Below are positions 21,350-28,803 of a DNA stretch of 39,695 nt, piece after piece. The position numbers and the translations under genes were made by a program. This DNA is from a virus: IMG/VR virus record IMGVR_UViG_3300042914_001893, positions 1 to 39,695 of that record; one strand, 5' to 3'. How positions within the stretch are numbered: position 1 is the stretch's first letter; every line of letters starts with the position of its first letter. The notes below the pieces were generated by a model, which saw only the letters and a program-made list of their open reading frames with translations, ran no database searches and had not been told where the DNA came from.

Positions 21350-23056
21350 ATGGAACTTAGACCGTATCAGCGGGCAGCATGCGACAGCGTGCATCAATTT
21401 TTTATTGACCATGGAGCGGATGTTAACCCTTGCGTGGTCATCCCTACCGGCGGCGGTAAAACGCCGGTTATGGCGATGTTGTGCGCAGAACTCATAGCCG
21501 ATGGCGCGCGTGTGCTGGTCATGGCGCACGTTCGGGAGTTGGTGCAGCAAACCTACAATCGACTCGTATCGACTATGCCAGAACTTCCGATCGGCATATA
21601 TTCGGCGGGGCTGAAACGTCGTGATGTTAACAACCAAATCATCGTTGGTAACGTGCAATCAATTGCAAAAAAGATCGATCAGTTCGGGCTAATTGACTAC
21701 ATATTTGTTGACGAAGCGCACCTAATCCCGCACGGTCAAGATGGTCAGTACAATATGATCATCGAGGCTATGCGTCAATCCAATCCATCGCTACGGGTTG
21801 TCGGATTCACGGCAACACCATATCGGCTTAAGGGCGGGGTAATATGTGCCAGTGATCACATTTTAAACAAGGTCAGTTATGAAATTGGCGTATCTGATCT
21901 GATTCATCAGGAATATTTATGCAAGCCGATTAGCAAGCATTCGGCTAATACTCCAGATCTACGCGGCATTAAAACAATTAGGGGAGATTTTGCGGAAGCG
22001 GAACTGGCCGAACGCATGATGGAAAACAATCTGGTAATGCTGGCATGCCTTGAGATCTTATCTAAAACTCAAGATCGCAATCATGTTTTGCTGTTTGCCA
22101 TCACGCTGGCGCATATGAAATGTGTGGCAGAAACTCTTAGATCAATGGACCTTAAAGCGACGATCGCAACTGTTGATGGCACTACGCCATCGGCGGAGAG
22201 ATCATCGATTCTAGAGGCCTTCAAGGCGGGCAAAATTAAGTATCTGGTCAATGTCGGCGTGCTGACGACTGGATTTGATGCGACGATGATTGATTGCGTG
22301 GTGTTGTTGCGTCCAACTCAATCCCCTGGCCTTTATTACCAAATGGTTGGCCGTGGTTTCCGATTGCATGCGAACAAGGCTGATTTTCTTGTGCTCGATT
22401 TTGGCGGTAACATTCGGCGCCATGGACCGATTGACCAGATTCAAATTAAGCCACAGAAGGAAGGCAAGGGCGGGCCGCTAACAAGGTCATGCCCGAATTG
22501 CCAATGCGAAGTTTCGATCACTCAACGGGTATGCCCACATTGCGAATACGAATGGCCAGCGAAGGAAGGTAAACTTCACGACGCAATCGCCGAAGACGAG
22601 GTCGATATTTTAGGCAAGTATGTCAAAAAGAACGCGGATTATGATGCTGAATATAAGGTAAAGAAAATGACATACGATATTTATCGTAAGGATCATCCCG
22701 GCGGGATATTCAACGGTCGCCAGATCGCACCATACCGACAAGAAAAGCTTAGGATTAATTATCACACGACATGCGGCAAAACTGTTCGGGAATGGCGCAC
22801 GCTCCACCAGTTAAAATCGTGGTGGAAACGACGAACAAATTCTGATTTTCCTGACAATATTCAAAATGCGTGGGAAGAATTACATTATCTCAATGATTCT
22901 GAATTGTCTGAAGAATATCAAAATGACGAAATATATTTTTACGATACCGATGCCATTCGAGTTAAAACAACAATGGGCAGATGGCCAGAAGTTGTAGATT
23001 CAGCAATTGGCGTTGATATTATTTTTCTTACTAACCGTTATATGTCACAGGATTGA
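21350..23056 (+). CDS. DEAH-box helicase with zinc ribbon
   Basis: 568 residues; ATG 21350 after GAGGA (21341-21345), 1 nt after the sigma-like gene. SF2 motifs: VVIPTGGGKTPVMAM (I), IFVDEAHLIPHG (II, DEAH 121-124), VVGFTATPYRLKG (III), LTTGFDATMIDCVVLLRPT (V), YYQMVGRGFRLH (VI). After residue about 375 a zinc ribbon follows (CPNCQCEV...CPHCEYEW). The C-terminal 180 residues have no known fold and carry many aromatic and charged residues. The layout resembles phage helicases of the RecG/XPB-like group used in replication. Confidence 0.85.
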   Translation: MELRPYQRAACDSVHQFFIDHGADVNPCVVIPTGGGKTPVMAMLCAELIADGARVLVMAHVRELVQQTYNRLVSTMPELPIGIYSAGLKRRDVNNQIIVGNVQSIAKKIDQFGLIDYIFVDEAHLIPHGQDGQYNMIIEAMRQSNPSLRVVGFTATPYRLKGGVICASDHILNKVSYEIGVSDLIHQEYLCKPISKHSANTPDLRGIKTIRGDFAEAELAERMMENNLVMLACLEILSKTQDRNHVLLFAITLAHMKCVAETLRSMDLKATIATVDGTTPSAERSSILEAFKAGKIKYLVNVGVLTTGFDATMIDCVVLLRPTQSPGLYYQMVGRGFRLHANKADFLVLDFGGNIRRHGPIDQIQIKPQKEGKGGPLTRSCPNCQCEVSITQRVCPHCEYEWPAKEGKLHDAIAEDEVDILGKYVKKNADYDAEYKVKKMTYDIYRKDHPGGIFNGRQIAPYRQEKLRINYHTTCGKTVREWRTLHQLKSWWKRRTNSDFPDNIQNAWEELHYLNDSELSEEYQNDEIYFYDTDAIRVKTTMGRWPEVVDSAIGVDIIFLTNRYMSQD

Positions 23057-23081
23057 CTGACGACACGAAAGGAATTCGACA

Positions 23082-25178
23082 ATGATGCTGGAAGCCGCAC
23101 TCCGATACGCCGGTCATGGATACCCTGTTTTTCAATGTGCTCCCAACGGCAAAACCCCGCTAGGCGGTAACGGTCATCTCGACGCGACAACCGATCTTGA
23201 CCTGATAACGGAATGGTGGACCGCAACGCCAAACGCAAACATCGGCATATCGACAACCGGATTGCTGGTCGTTGATATCGATGGAGAAGACAATCCGTGG
23301 CCGGGGTATGGTTGCGATGATCTTGGAGTAGGCGCGGCCGCAAGAACGCCAAATAATGGACGGCATTTTTGGTTCCGCCAGCCCACTGGAGCCGCGTGGC
23401 GATCAACCGCCAGCATGCTTGCACCTCGAGTCGATACCAGGGCCAACGGCGGGTACATTGTTGTTGCGCCATCAAGATTGTCAACCGGGGTATATTCGTG
23501 GGTTGATGACGCAAGCCTATTTGATATGGATTCGTTGCCATTGCCGCCGCAATGGCTCATCACGGCGTTATCTCCCGTCAATCGGCAAGTCGTGCCATCG
23601 ACGCCGGACGGCAACGTCATCATTCAAGGATCACGCAATACCGCACTCGCTCGGATGGCTGGAGTCATGCGCCGCGCGGGCATGACGCAAGCCGGTATCG
23701 AGGCCGCGTTGATGGCGGAAAATCAACGCTGTTCGCCACCACTACCACGGGATGAGGTCGTCCGGATCTGCACCAGTATCAGCCGCTACAACCCTGACGA
23801 TATTGCGGTTGCCATTGTTGAGGATCATTTTAATCAAGACGGCATTGAGATCGAGGACCAGTTCGCTGTTGAAGATCCGGGGCCATGCCCTGAACACCTA
23901 TTGTCGATTCCCGGTTTTGTGGATCGTGTCATGACCCACACAATCGCAACAGCACATTATCCGAATCGAGCCCTAGCATTCGGCGGAGCCATCGCCATTC
24001 AAGCATTGCTTGCTGGCCGCAAGGTTTGCGATCCATACGGAACACGCGTCAATCTATACGTTGTCGCGCTGGCCAATTCCGGAGTAGGCAAGGACCATCC
24101 GCGCAAGATCAATCGGCAAATTATGTCGAAAATTGGTGAAGGCAAATGGGTTGCTGACCTGATCGCATCGATGGAAGGACTCGAGGATCGCCTACACGCC
24201 CAACCATCCATGCTGTTTCAAACGGACGAATTCGACCATTTCCTTTTGCAAATATCAAAAGGTAAGGAAATTCGATACGAACAAATCATGGCAAGCCTGA
24301 TGAGGTTCTTTACCACGGCAAGCAGTACCTATTCCATGCGGGCAAAAGTAGGCATGGATTCGCTCGAGATTGTCCACCCGAATTTGTGTTTGTTCGCAAC
24401 GGCTATCCCGAAGAACTTCTACGAATCGCTCAACGCCAAAGTTATGTCCAATGGCGGGCTATCTAGAATGTTGATTCTTGAGGCCGGAAATAGGGGCCAG
24501 CGGGGTTCAGGTCGTCATGTTGATATCCCAATCGAAATAATCGAAACCGCCGCGTATTGGAAGGCTTTAGGAGGAACGCAAGGCAACCTAGCTAACGAGT
24601 TTCCCGTCCCGCTGGTAGTCTCGATCACGCCGGAAGCAACCGACATAATTAACCAATCTCGAGACTACGCCGACGAACAATATCAAATAGCCGAATCCGC
24701 TCAAGACGATACCCGTATGAGTATATGGTCTCGAGTCGGCGAGAAGGTTCACAAATTAGCATTACTGCACGCATGTTCAGCGGATTATCGCAACCCAATT
24801 ATTGATGTTGCCGCCGCAACATGGTCCACACAATTTGCCGATTACCAAACGCGCAAAATGTTATCCAGCCTATCGAAACATATGGTCGATGGTGAACATG
24901 GCCAGCGGTGCAAAAAGGCCATCGAGATTTTGTTGTCGTGGCAATCCGAACATGGCGATACATTTATGCCGCGTCACGCATTCCTTCGCAAAATGGGCAC
25001 GTTCAAGCCTAAAGAAATTGAAGATGTTCTAGGCACATTGAAGAGCCAGCACAAAATAGAAGACATGCGCAAAGAGGCGGGGCCACGGGGCGGACGTGGT
25101 TTTCGTGGTCTGCGTATCACTCCGCGCCTAACGTCAACCACAACCGCCGTCGAGCCAGCAACGAACGAAAATCAGTAG
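23082..25178 (+). CDS. Primase-polymerase/DUF3987 helicase fusion
   Basis: 698 residues. N-terminal prim-pol domain (about 1-145): YPVFQCAPNGKTPL, LLVVDIDGED (catalytic Asp pair at 65 and 67), GRHFWFRQP (H95), RANGGYIVVAPS. Next a PriCT-type helical domain (about 180-236: GSRNTALARMAGVMRRAGMT, PRDEVVRICTSISRY). The rest is DUF3987-like: ALANSGVGKDHPR (332-341) with the divergent P-loop typical of that family, FQTDEFDHFLL (Walker B-like), and SNGGLSRMLILE. A C-terminal winged-helix-like part follows. It primes and unwinds at the origin, and the iteron-rich region lies immediately downstream. Confidence 0.85.
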   Translation: MMLEAALRYAGHGYPVFQCAPNGKTPLGGNGHLDATTDLDLITEWWTATPNANIGISTTGLLVVDIDGEDNPWPGYGCDDLGVGAAARTPNNGRHFWFRQPTGAAWRSTASMLAPRVDTRANGGYIVVAPSRLSTGVYSWVDDASLFDMDSLPLPPQWLITALSPVNRQVVPSTPDGNVIIQGSRNTALARMAGVMRRAGMTQAGIEAALMAENQRCSPPLPRDEVVRICTSISRYNPDDIAVAIVEDHFNQDGIEIEDQFAVEDPGPCPEHLLSIPGFVDRVMTHTIATAHYPNRALAFGGAIAIQALLAGRKVCDPYGTRVNLYVVALANSGVGKDHPRKINRQIMSKIGEGKWVADLIASMEGLEDRLHAQPSMLFQTDEFDHFLLQISKGKEIRYEQIMASLMRFFTTASSTYSMRAKVGMDSLEIVHPNLCLFATAIPKNFYESLNAKVMSNGGLSRMLILEAGNRGQRGSGRHVDIPIEIIETAAYWKALGGTQGNLANEFPVPLVVSITPEATDIINQSRDYADEQYQIAESAQDDTRMSIWSRVGEKVHKLALLHACSADYRNPIIDVAAATWSTQFADYQTRKMLSSLSKHMVDGEHGQRCKKAIEILLSWQSEHGDTFMPRHAFLRKMGTFKPKEIEDVLGTLKSQHKIEDMRKEAGPRGGRGFRGLRITPRLTSTTTAVEPATNENQ

Positions 25179-25195
25179 TCGCCGGTTATGGCTTC

Positions 25196-25503
25196 TGCAA
25201 GAACTGGTTTTGACTCGCCATAAGTCGTTACACAGTAACTAATTACAGTTCTTGCAGTTTTTACCCCCCCCCCCTCACGCACCCAAACGCACCTACCCGG
25301 TTATAACCGGGTTCTTGCATAGTTCTTGCATGCACAAAACCCTTATAAAACAAGCGCTTTCCAGTTCTTGCAGTTTTTGCAGGGGGGGGCTCATGAAAAT
25401 TTTACCCCCCCCCTCCCTACTACTACTACTATTACTACTATAAAGCCTTATATTATAAGGACTTAAGCGTCCTGCAAGAACTCTGCAATAACCCCGCAAG
25501 AAC
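25196..25503 (+). repeat. Iteron cluster, probable replication origin
   Basis: The 9-mer GTTCTTGCA occurs exactly at 25248, 25311, 25322 and 25364, and as GTTTTTGCA at 25373. Its reverse complement TGCAAGAAC is at 25196 and 25473, with one-base variants TGCAATAAC (25484) and CGCAAGAAC (25495). Starts 25311/25322 and 25473/25484/25495 are exactly 11 bp apart, about one helical turn. Between the two halves are palindromes ACCCGGTTATAACCGGGT (25295-25312) and CCTTATATTATAAGG (25446-25460), C11 (25264-25274), G8 (25382-25389), C9 (25405-25413) and a CTA-repeat (25417-25440). Phased repeats in both orientations next to a primase/helicase gene are typical of an initiator-binding origin. Confidence 0.7.
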
Positions 25504-25752
25504 CGCCATAACCTAAAATCTAACTATATTTTAAGTTTCTATGTTTGAATAACTGTTGTTCTTATGAATGTTTACAGAATGGTGCATAGAATCGACGATC
25601 GGTGTTTATTGCGTGTTTGGTCGATCAAATGTGAGTTCGTTGGTTTTAGGCTATGTTTTGTAAAAGTAAATAGACTTGCAACGTGATGAACTGGAGGCAT
25701 ATTGTTTGTGTGCGGGCATTCCGCAACATGATGAAATGATCAGGAGATGATG
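25504..25752 (+). promoter_or_regulatory. Non-coding AT-rich leader of sigma-like gene 2
   Basis: About 250 bases with no credible gene on either strand. AT-rich and T-rich (for example TTTTAAGTTTCTATG, GTTTTGTAAAAG), which suits DNA unwinding beside the iterons. No good sigma70 promoter pair was found. The tail end holds the ribosome site AGGAG (25742-25746) for the gene at 25753. Nothing else can be supported. Confidence 0.35.
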
Positions 25753-26298
25753 ATGGCTGGCAAAATGATTCGTGAGATAAGGCCGCTGACCGCCACCGAA
25801 CAGCGCATGGTCGAGGAGAACATAGGATTGGTTAGTGGATTCATCAAACGGTATTTCCCCAAAGGGGAACGCGATTTTGACGGTTACAAACAAGAGCTCA
25901 TGATCGGACTTATGATCGCCGCCCAAACCTACGATCCGGCGAAAGGCGCGGCATTTTCCACTCATGCAAGCTGGCGTTTCATGCACCAGCGATCCGAATG
26001 GCTACGTAAAAAGCGCAATATCACTACGTTTACTGACTTGCAAACAGAAAAGCGATATGCCGAAAACAATGACGATGGCATTGAAAGCATTATGGTTGCC
26101 CCGCCGAATTCTAATTCTGTGGTTGAGGACTTCTGGAATTTCGCTCACGAAAATTTGACTACGGCCGAACTCGATGACTTCCTCGAATTTCGGAATAACG
26201 AACGATACAATAAACGAACAAGCCATGGCAGATCAGTAGGGTATAGTAGACGTATGGTCTCAATCGAGCGGATCAGGAATGAATTTGCGATGGAGTAA
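25753..26298 (+). CDS. Sigma-70 region 2-like protein, copy 2
   Basis: 181 residues from ATG 25753 (6 nt after AGGAG; ATGs at 25747 and 25750 are too close). LTATEQRMVEENIGLVSGFI, then DFDGYKQELMIGLMIAAQTYDP, AAFSTHASWRFMHQRSEWLRKKRN. This is the sigma region 2 pattern ('EN..LV......(D)...Q.G..GL..A...YDP..G..FST.A...I'). The C-terminal part contains a basic segment (RTSHGRSVGYSRRMVSIERIRNE) in the position of region 4, less clear as a helix-turn-helix. It may recognise phage late promoters. It is only distantly similar to the gene at 20860. Confidence 0.7.
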   Translation: MAGKMIREIRPLTATEQRMVEENIGLVSGFIKRYFPKGERDFDGYKQELMIGLMIAAQTYDPAKGAAFSTHASWRFMHQRSEWLRKKRNITTFTDLQTEKRYAENNDDGIESIMVAPPNSNSVVEDFWNFAHENLTTAELDDFLEFRNNERYNKRTSHGRSVGYSRRMVSIERIRNEFAME

Positions 26299-26301
26299 AC
26301 C

Positions 26302-26652
26302 ATGGCACGTAAAGAGCCACCAGGCAAAACCATCGAACAAATCATGGACGAGGTCACGCAAACAGAATTGACCTCGTCTAGCCTTGCGCGTATCGGGAAT
26401 ATAATCAAGGGAAATAACTATCCAGACTTGATCGATATTGAAACCCTACTCGATGACCTGAAGGCATTACGCTATCGGTTCACTGTCAACCACATGACTC
26501 AGCAGATAACAAATTTGGTTAACCGGGAAAAGAACACAACCCTAGAATCGATTGGCGATTTGAGGCACGCGGGAAAGACTTTGGTTTGGGTGTTGAATCG
26601 GCTTAAAGAACATCGAGCGTTTGAAGAAGAGGAAGGCGAGGATGACGCATGA
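26302..26652 (+). CDS. Hypothetical helical protein
   Basis: 116 residues from ATG 26302. All-helical with EQIMDEVTQTELTSSSLARI, LIDIETLLDDLKALRYRF, and an acidic C-terminus (FEEEEGEDDA). It follows the sigma-like gene by 3 nt and overlaps the next start by ATGA, so it belongs to the same operon. It could be a partner or anti-sigma of that gene, but nothing in the sequence proves it. Confidence 0.6.
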   Translation: MARKEPPGKTIEQIMDEVTQTELTSSSLARIGNIIKGNNYPDLIDIETLLDDLKALRYRFTVNHMTQQITNLVNREKNTTLESIGDLRHAGKTLVWVLNRLKEHRAFEEEEGEDDA

Positions 26653-26837
26653 CAAAAAAGGAAATGATTGTCGCGTGCATTGATGCCCGATTCGAGGGGA
26701 AAACATTACCAGATAAGGCAGTCGATTGGCTTATTGTCGAACTATGCGCGGCACGACAAGCCATTCACGATAACTGTACAGTTGTTTACAATGGTAAGGA
26801 AATGATCCAAGATTGGGCGAAACAAGTCTTAGGCTAA
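26649..26837 (+). CDS. Hypothetical small protein
   Basis: 62 residues, MTKKEMIVACIDARFEGKTL..., helical (KAVDWLIVELCAARQAI). ATG 26649 overlaps the preceding TGA (ATGA). No motif recognised. It sits in a run of tiny early genes between the sigma-like gene and the RusA gene. Confidence 0.6.
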   Translation: MTKKEMIVACIDARFEGKTLPDKAVDWLIVELCAARQAIHDNCTVVYNGKEMIQDWAKQVLG

Positions 26838-26847
26838 TGGTGACGAA

Positions 26848-27081
26848 ATGAATCCAATCGAACCATCACATTATTTGGCCAAAGACGATTCCCGAATCGA
26901 ATGTTGCGACGCTCAACGCGCCATGTTAGGAATCGACGGATACAAGGCATACCTTGCCGGTATGGTCATCAAATACACGTGGAGGTATGAACAGAAAAAC
27001 GGCGTCGAGGATTTGCGCAAGGCGAGAAAATGCCTTGATATGCTTATTGGCGAACTTAATACAGGAGACGATAATGGATGA
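26848..27081 (+). CDS. DUF3310 family protein
   Basis: 77 residues. Pattern PSHYLAKDDSRIECCDAQ, then GYKAYLAGMVIKYTWRYEQKNGVEDLRKARKCLDMLI, which is the DUF3310 signature ('P.HY....IE..D......F..G...KY..R...K.G..DL.KA..YL..L'). It is frequent in phages and often labelled nucleotide kinase-like without biochemical proof. Overlaps the next gene's start (27074). Confidence 0.8.
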   Translation: MNPIEPSHYLAKDDSRIECCDAQRAMLGIDGYKAYLAGMVIKYTWRYEQKNGVEDLRKARKCLDMLIGELNTGDDNG

Positions 27082-27220
27082 TAATAACGAATGGCTTGAA
27101 CCAGAACACAACCCAATTTTGCGGTTCATATCGTTCATCGGATTGGGCATATTTGTAGGATACGTTATCGGATGGTCAATCTACTGGACCGTCTGGCTTA
27201 TACGCGAGGTCTTAGGATGA
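27074..27220 (+). CDS. Small single-span membrane protein
   Basis: 48 residues from ATG 27074, 6 nt after AGGAG (27063-27067). A polar N-terminus (MDDNNEWLEPEHNPILRF) is followed by one long hydrophobic helix (FIGLGIFVGYVIGWSIYW and TVWLI). Its TGA overlaps the ATG of the secreted-protein gene (27217). The two envelope proteins made together suggest a function at the membrane, perhaps host exclusion. Function unknown. Confidence 0.65.
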   Translation: MDDNNEWLEPEHNPILRFISFIGLGIFVGYVIGWSIYWTVWLIREVLG

Positions 27221-27486
27221 GATTCGCTCTTGCAATGGCTTGCCTAACATTAACATCAATCGCCCAGGCACAAGGCCTATCCGCTCAGGCCAGCGCCCAA
27301 TCATCCGCCCAATGCGGACGTATGGCGCACCGTGGCGGATCATATCGATATGAAGGCGTTGGGTTCTCAACAGCCAGCGCGCAAGCCGCCATCAGGAATT
27401 GCTGTTATTATGGTCAAAGAACGCCAGTCGAGATCGGCGTTAGCCGTGGGCGCAATGGTTGGTATGCTTGTGTCAGATATCGTTAA
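27217..27486 (+). CDS. Small secreted Cys/Gly-rich protein, planctomycete-like
   Basis: 89 residues from ATG 27217 (ATGA overlap). Signal peptide MRFALAMACLTLTSIAQAQG, with likely cleavage after AQA. The mature part, CGRMAHRGGSYRYEGVGFST, then AIRNCCYYGQRTPVEIGVSR and GWYACVRYR, has four cysteines and repeats of Gly/Tyr. I recall closely similar short secreted proteins from planctomycete genomes, which makes this a possible host-derived gene. Role unknown; perhaps acts in the periplasm or on the cell surface. Confidence 0.65.
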   Translation: MRFALAMACLTLTSIAQAQGLSAQASAQSSAQCGRMAHRGGSYRYEGVGFSTASAQAAIRNCCYYGQRTPVEIGVSRGRNGWYACVRYR

Positions 27487-27501
27487 TGATGAGGTGCCAT
27501 C

Positions 27502-27636
27502 ATGGAATACGATCGCATTGACGAGATTCGTGAATACAGTAAATGTCTGGACAAAGAAACCAAAGCGATCATCAAGGAATTGACCGACGATATCGAACGT
27601 CTCATGGAGCTTAACCGCGTACTACTAGGGCTCTAG
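27502..27636 (+). CDS. Small charged helical protein
   Basis: 44 residues from ATG 27502 after GAGGTG (27491-27496). MEYDRIDEIREYSKCLDKET..., a single amphipathic charged helix ending ERLMELNRVLLGL. TAG at 27634-27636 directly abuts the ATG of the resolvase gene. Coding is supported by the ribosome site, tight packing and helical periodicity. Function unknown. Confidence 0.55.
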   Translation: MEYDRIDEIREYSKCLDKETKAIIKELTDDIERLMELNRVLLGL

Positions 27637-28011
27637 ATGATCACGTTCAACCTGCCAATCCCGCCATCCGTCAACAAGATATGGCGACGTTCTAAAAATG
27701 GCATGTTCAAAAGCGCCAACTATCAAAAATGGATTCTTCTGGCTCGAGTATCACTCAGCCAGATTGAATCCGAAGTCGTCTGGCCACAAGTCAATATCAC
27801 AATCACAATCAACGGCGGAAAAGGATGGCGATCCAATCGTGATATCGACAACGTGCCAAAAGGAATTCTCGACTCGCTGGTACTTGAAGGAATCATACCC
27901 GACGATAATTGCGATATCGTCCGTAAAATGACAGTCGAGTACTTGCATCCAAAAGCACCAAAAGACGACGCATACGTCAATGTGCAGATTCGACAATATG
28001 AGAGCGCCTAA
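27637..28011 (+). CDS. rusA: RusA-like Holliday junction resolvase
   Basis: 124 residues. FNLPIPPSVNKIWR at the N-terminus and the acidic site SNRDIDNVPKGILDSLVLEGIIPDDNCD: D69, D71, N72, K75, D79, D89-D90, as in RusA ('D.DN..K...D.L..G.i..DD'). RusA cuts four-way junctions before packaging. Start ATG 27637 follows the preceding stop without a gap. Length is near that of E. coli RusA (120). Confidence 0.9.
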   Translation: MITFNLPIPPSVNKIWRRSKNGMFKSANYQKWILLARVSLSQIESEVVWPQVNITITINGGKGWRSNRDIDNVPKGILDSLVLEGIIPDDNCDIVRKMTVEYLHPKAPKDDAYVNVQIRQYESA

Positions 28012-28336
28012 ACTTGATAACTATATTTCGGTAACGGAATTGACCAAACGGTTCGATTCCCTACGGTCATCAATCACAATGAGCATCGACATATACCACG
28101 CCATTTGTGTTATCATTGCGCCAGAGATATACGCCAGCAAGGATTACGACAAGCCGACTCAAGCCGAACCGGGATCCGATGCGAAGATACGTATAATGAT
28201 TGATAGGGTTCGACGCGGACTCAACCCGACTTCACCAGGAGATCGGAAGAAACAAGTTGCGCGCGATAACATAAAAACAGAACACAGAATCCATCTCAGA
28301 CTCAATGACATTGATTGCGAAGGAGACGAAATTTGA
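27998..28336 (+). CDS. Hypothetical protein upstream of terminase
   Basis: 112 residues from ATG 27998, inside the end of the resolvase gene. The N-terminal helices (ISVTELTKRFDSLRSSITMS) are followed by a basic stretch (IMIDRVRRGLNP) and an ending CEGDEI. Its TGA overlaps the TTG start of the small terminase. It could be a transcription or packaging accessory protein; no motif recognised. Confidence 0.6.
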   Translation: MRAPKLDNYISVTELTKRFDSLRSSITMSIDIYHAICVIIAPEIYASKDYDKPTQAEPGSDAKIRIMIDRVRRGLNPTSPGDRKKQVARDNIKTEHRIHLRLNDIDCEGDEI

Positions 28337-28803
28337 CTACAGGTAAAAATAATGGTAAAACACCGGGAAAAGTAAAGTCTAACCGTGGACGTAAACCCGT
28401 ACTCAGTATGGACATAGTTGCGTCTAATATCGTTTTGTACTCTGGCAATTTGTCGCGGGTTGCGAAGGCTTGCCACGTCGCGCGCAGTTGCGTCCATGAC
28501 TTTATTAACTTGCATCCGCAACTAAAAAAATTGATTGAAGATGCCCGAGAGTCTATGATCGATGACGCGGTCGATGGATTACATAAAGCCGTCAAAAGCG
28601 GTGAGGCATGGGCGATATGTTTTCTTTTGAAATGTCAAGGTAGGGCTCGAGGGTATAGCGAAAAGCACGAACTCACGGTCGAGGCTGTTCGGCGTGAGAT
28701 AGTCGAGGAAATTGTTGATGCGCCAACCACGGCAACCATTACAAACGTCAGTCAAATTGCATACGGCGCAAGCACAGTTCCATCATTGCCAGGCACGGTA
28801 TAG
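28333..28803 (+). CDS. terS: Terminase small subunit
   Basis: 156 residues from TTG 28333, which has AGGAG (28321-28325) 7 nt upstream and overlaps the previous TGA; there is no ATG in a usable place. N-terminal basic arm (GKTPGKVKSNRGRKPV), helix-turn-helix (VASNIVLYSGNLSRVAKACHVARSCVHDFI), then LHPQLKKLIEDARESMIDDAVDGLHKAV and EAWAICFLLKCQGRARGY, typical of small terminases. It binds the packaging start site and loads the large subunit. Its last 86 nt overlap the terL start. Confidence 0.8.
   Translation: MTTGKNNGKTPGKVKSNRGRKPVLSMDIVASNIVLYSGNLSRVAKACHVARSCVHDFINLHPQLKKLIEDARESMIDDAVDGLHKAVKSGEAWAICFLLKCQGRARGYSEKHELTVEAVRREIVEEIVDAPTTATITNVSQIAYGASTVPSLPGTV

Noticed and set aside
25252-25443. 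Short + strand open frame in the origin ending in poly-Leu
   Set aside because: It is made of the C-runs, iterons and CTA repeat; the poly-Leu and poly-Pro are products of the repeats, not of coding selection.
25196-25503. Repeats considered as a CRISPR array
   Set aside because: Repeats are only 9 bp, occur in both orientations and have no spacer of constant length; no cas genes.
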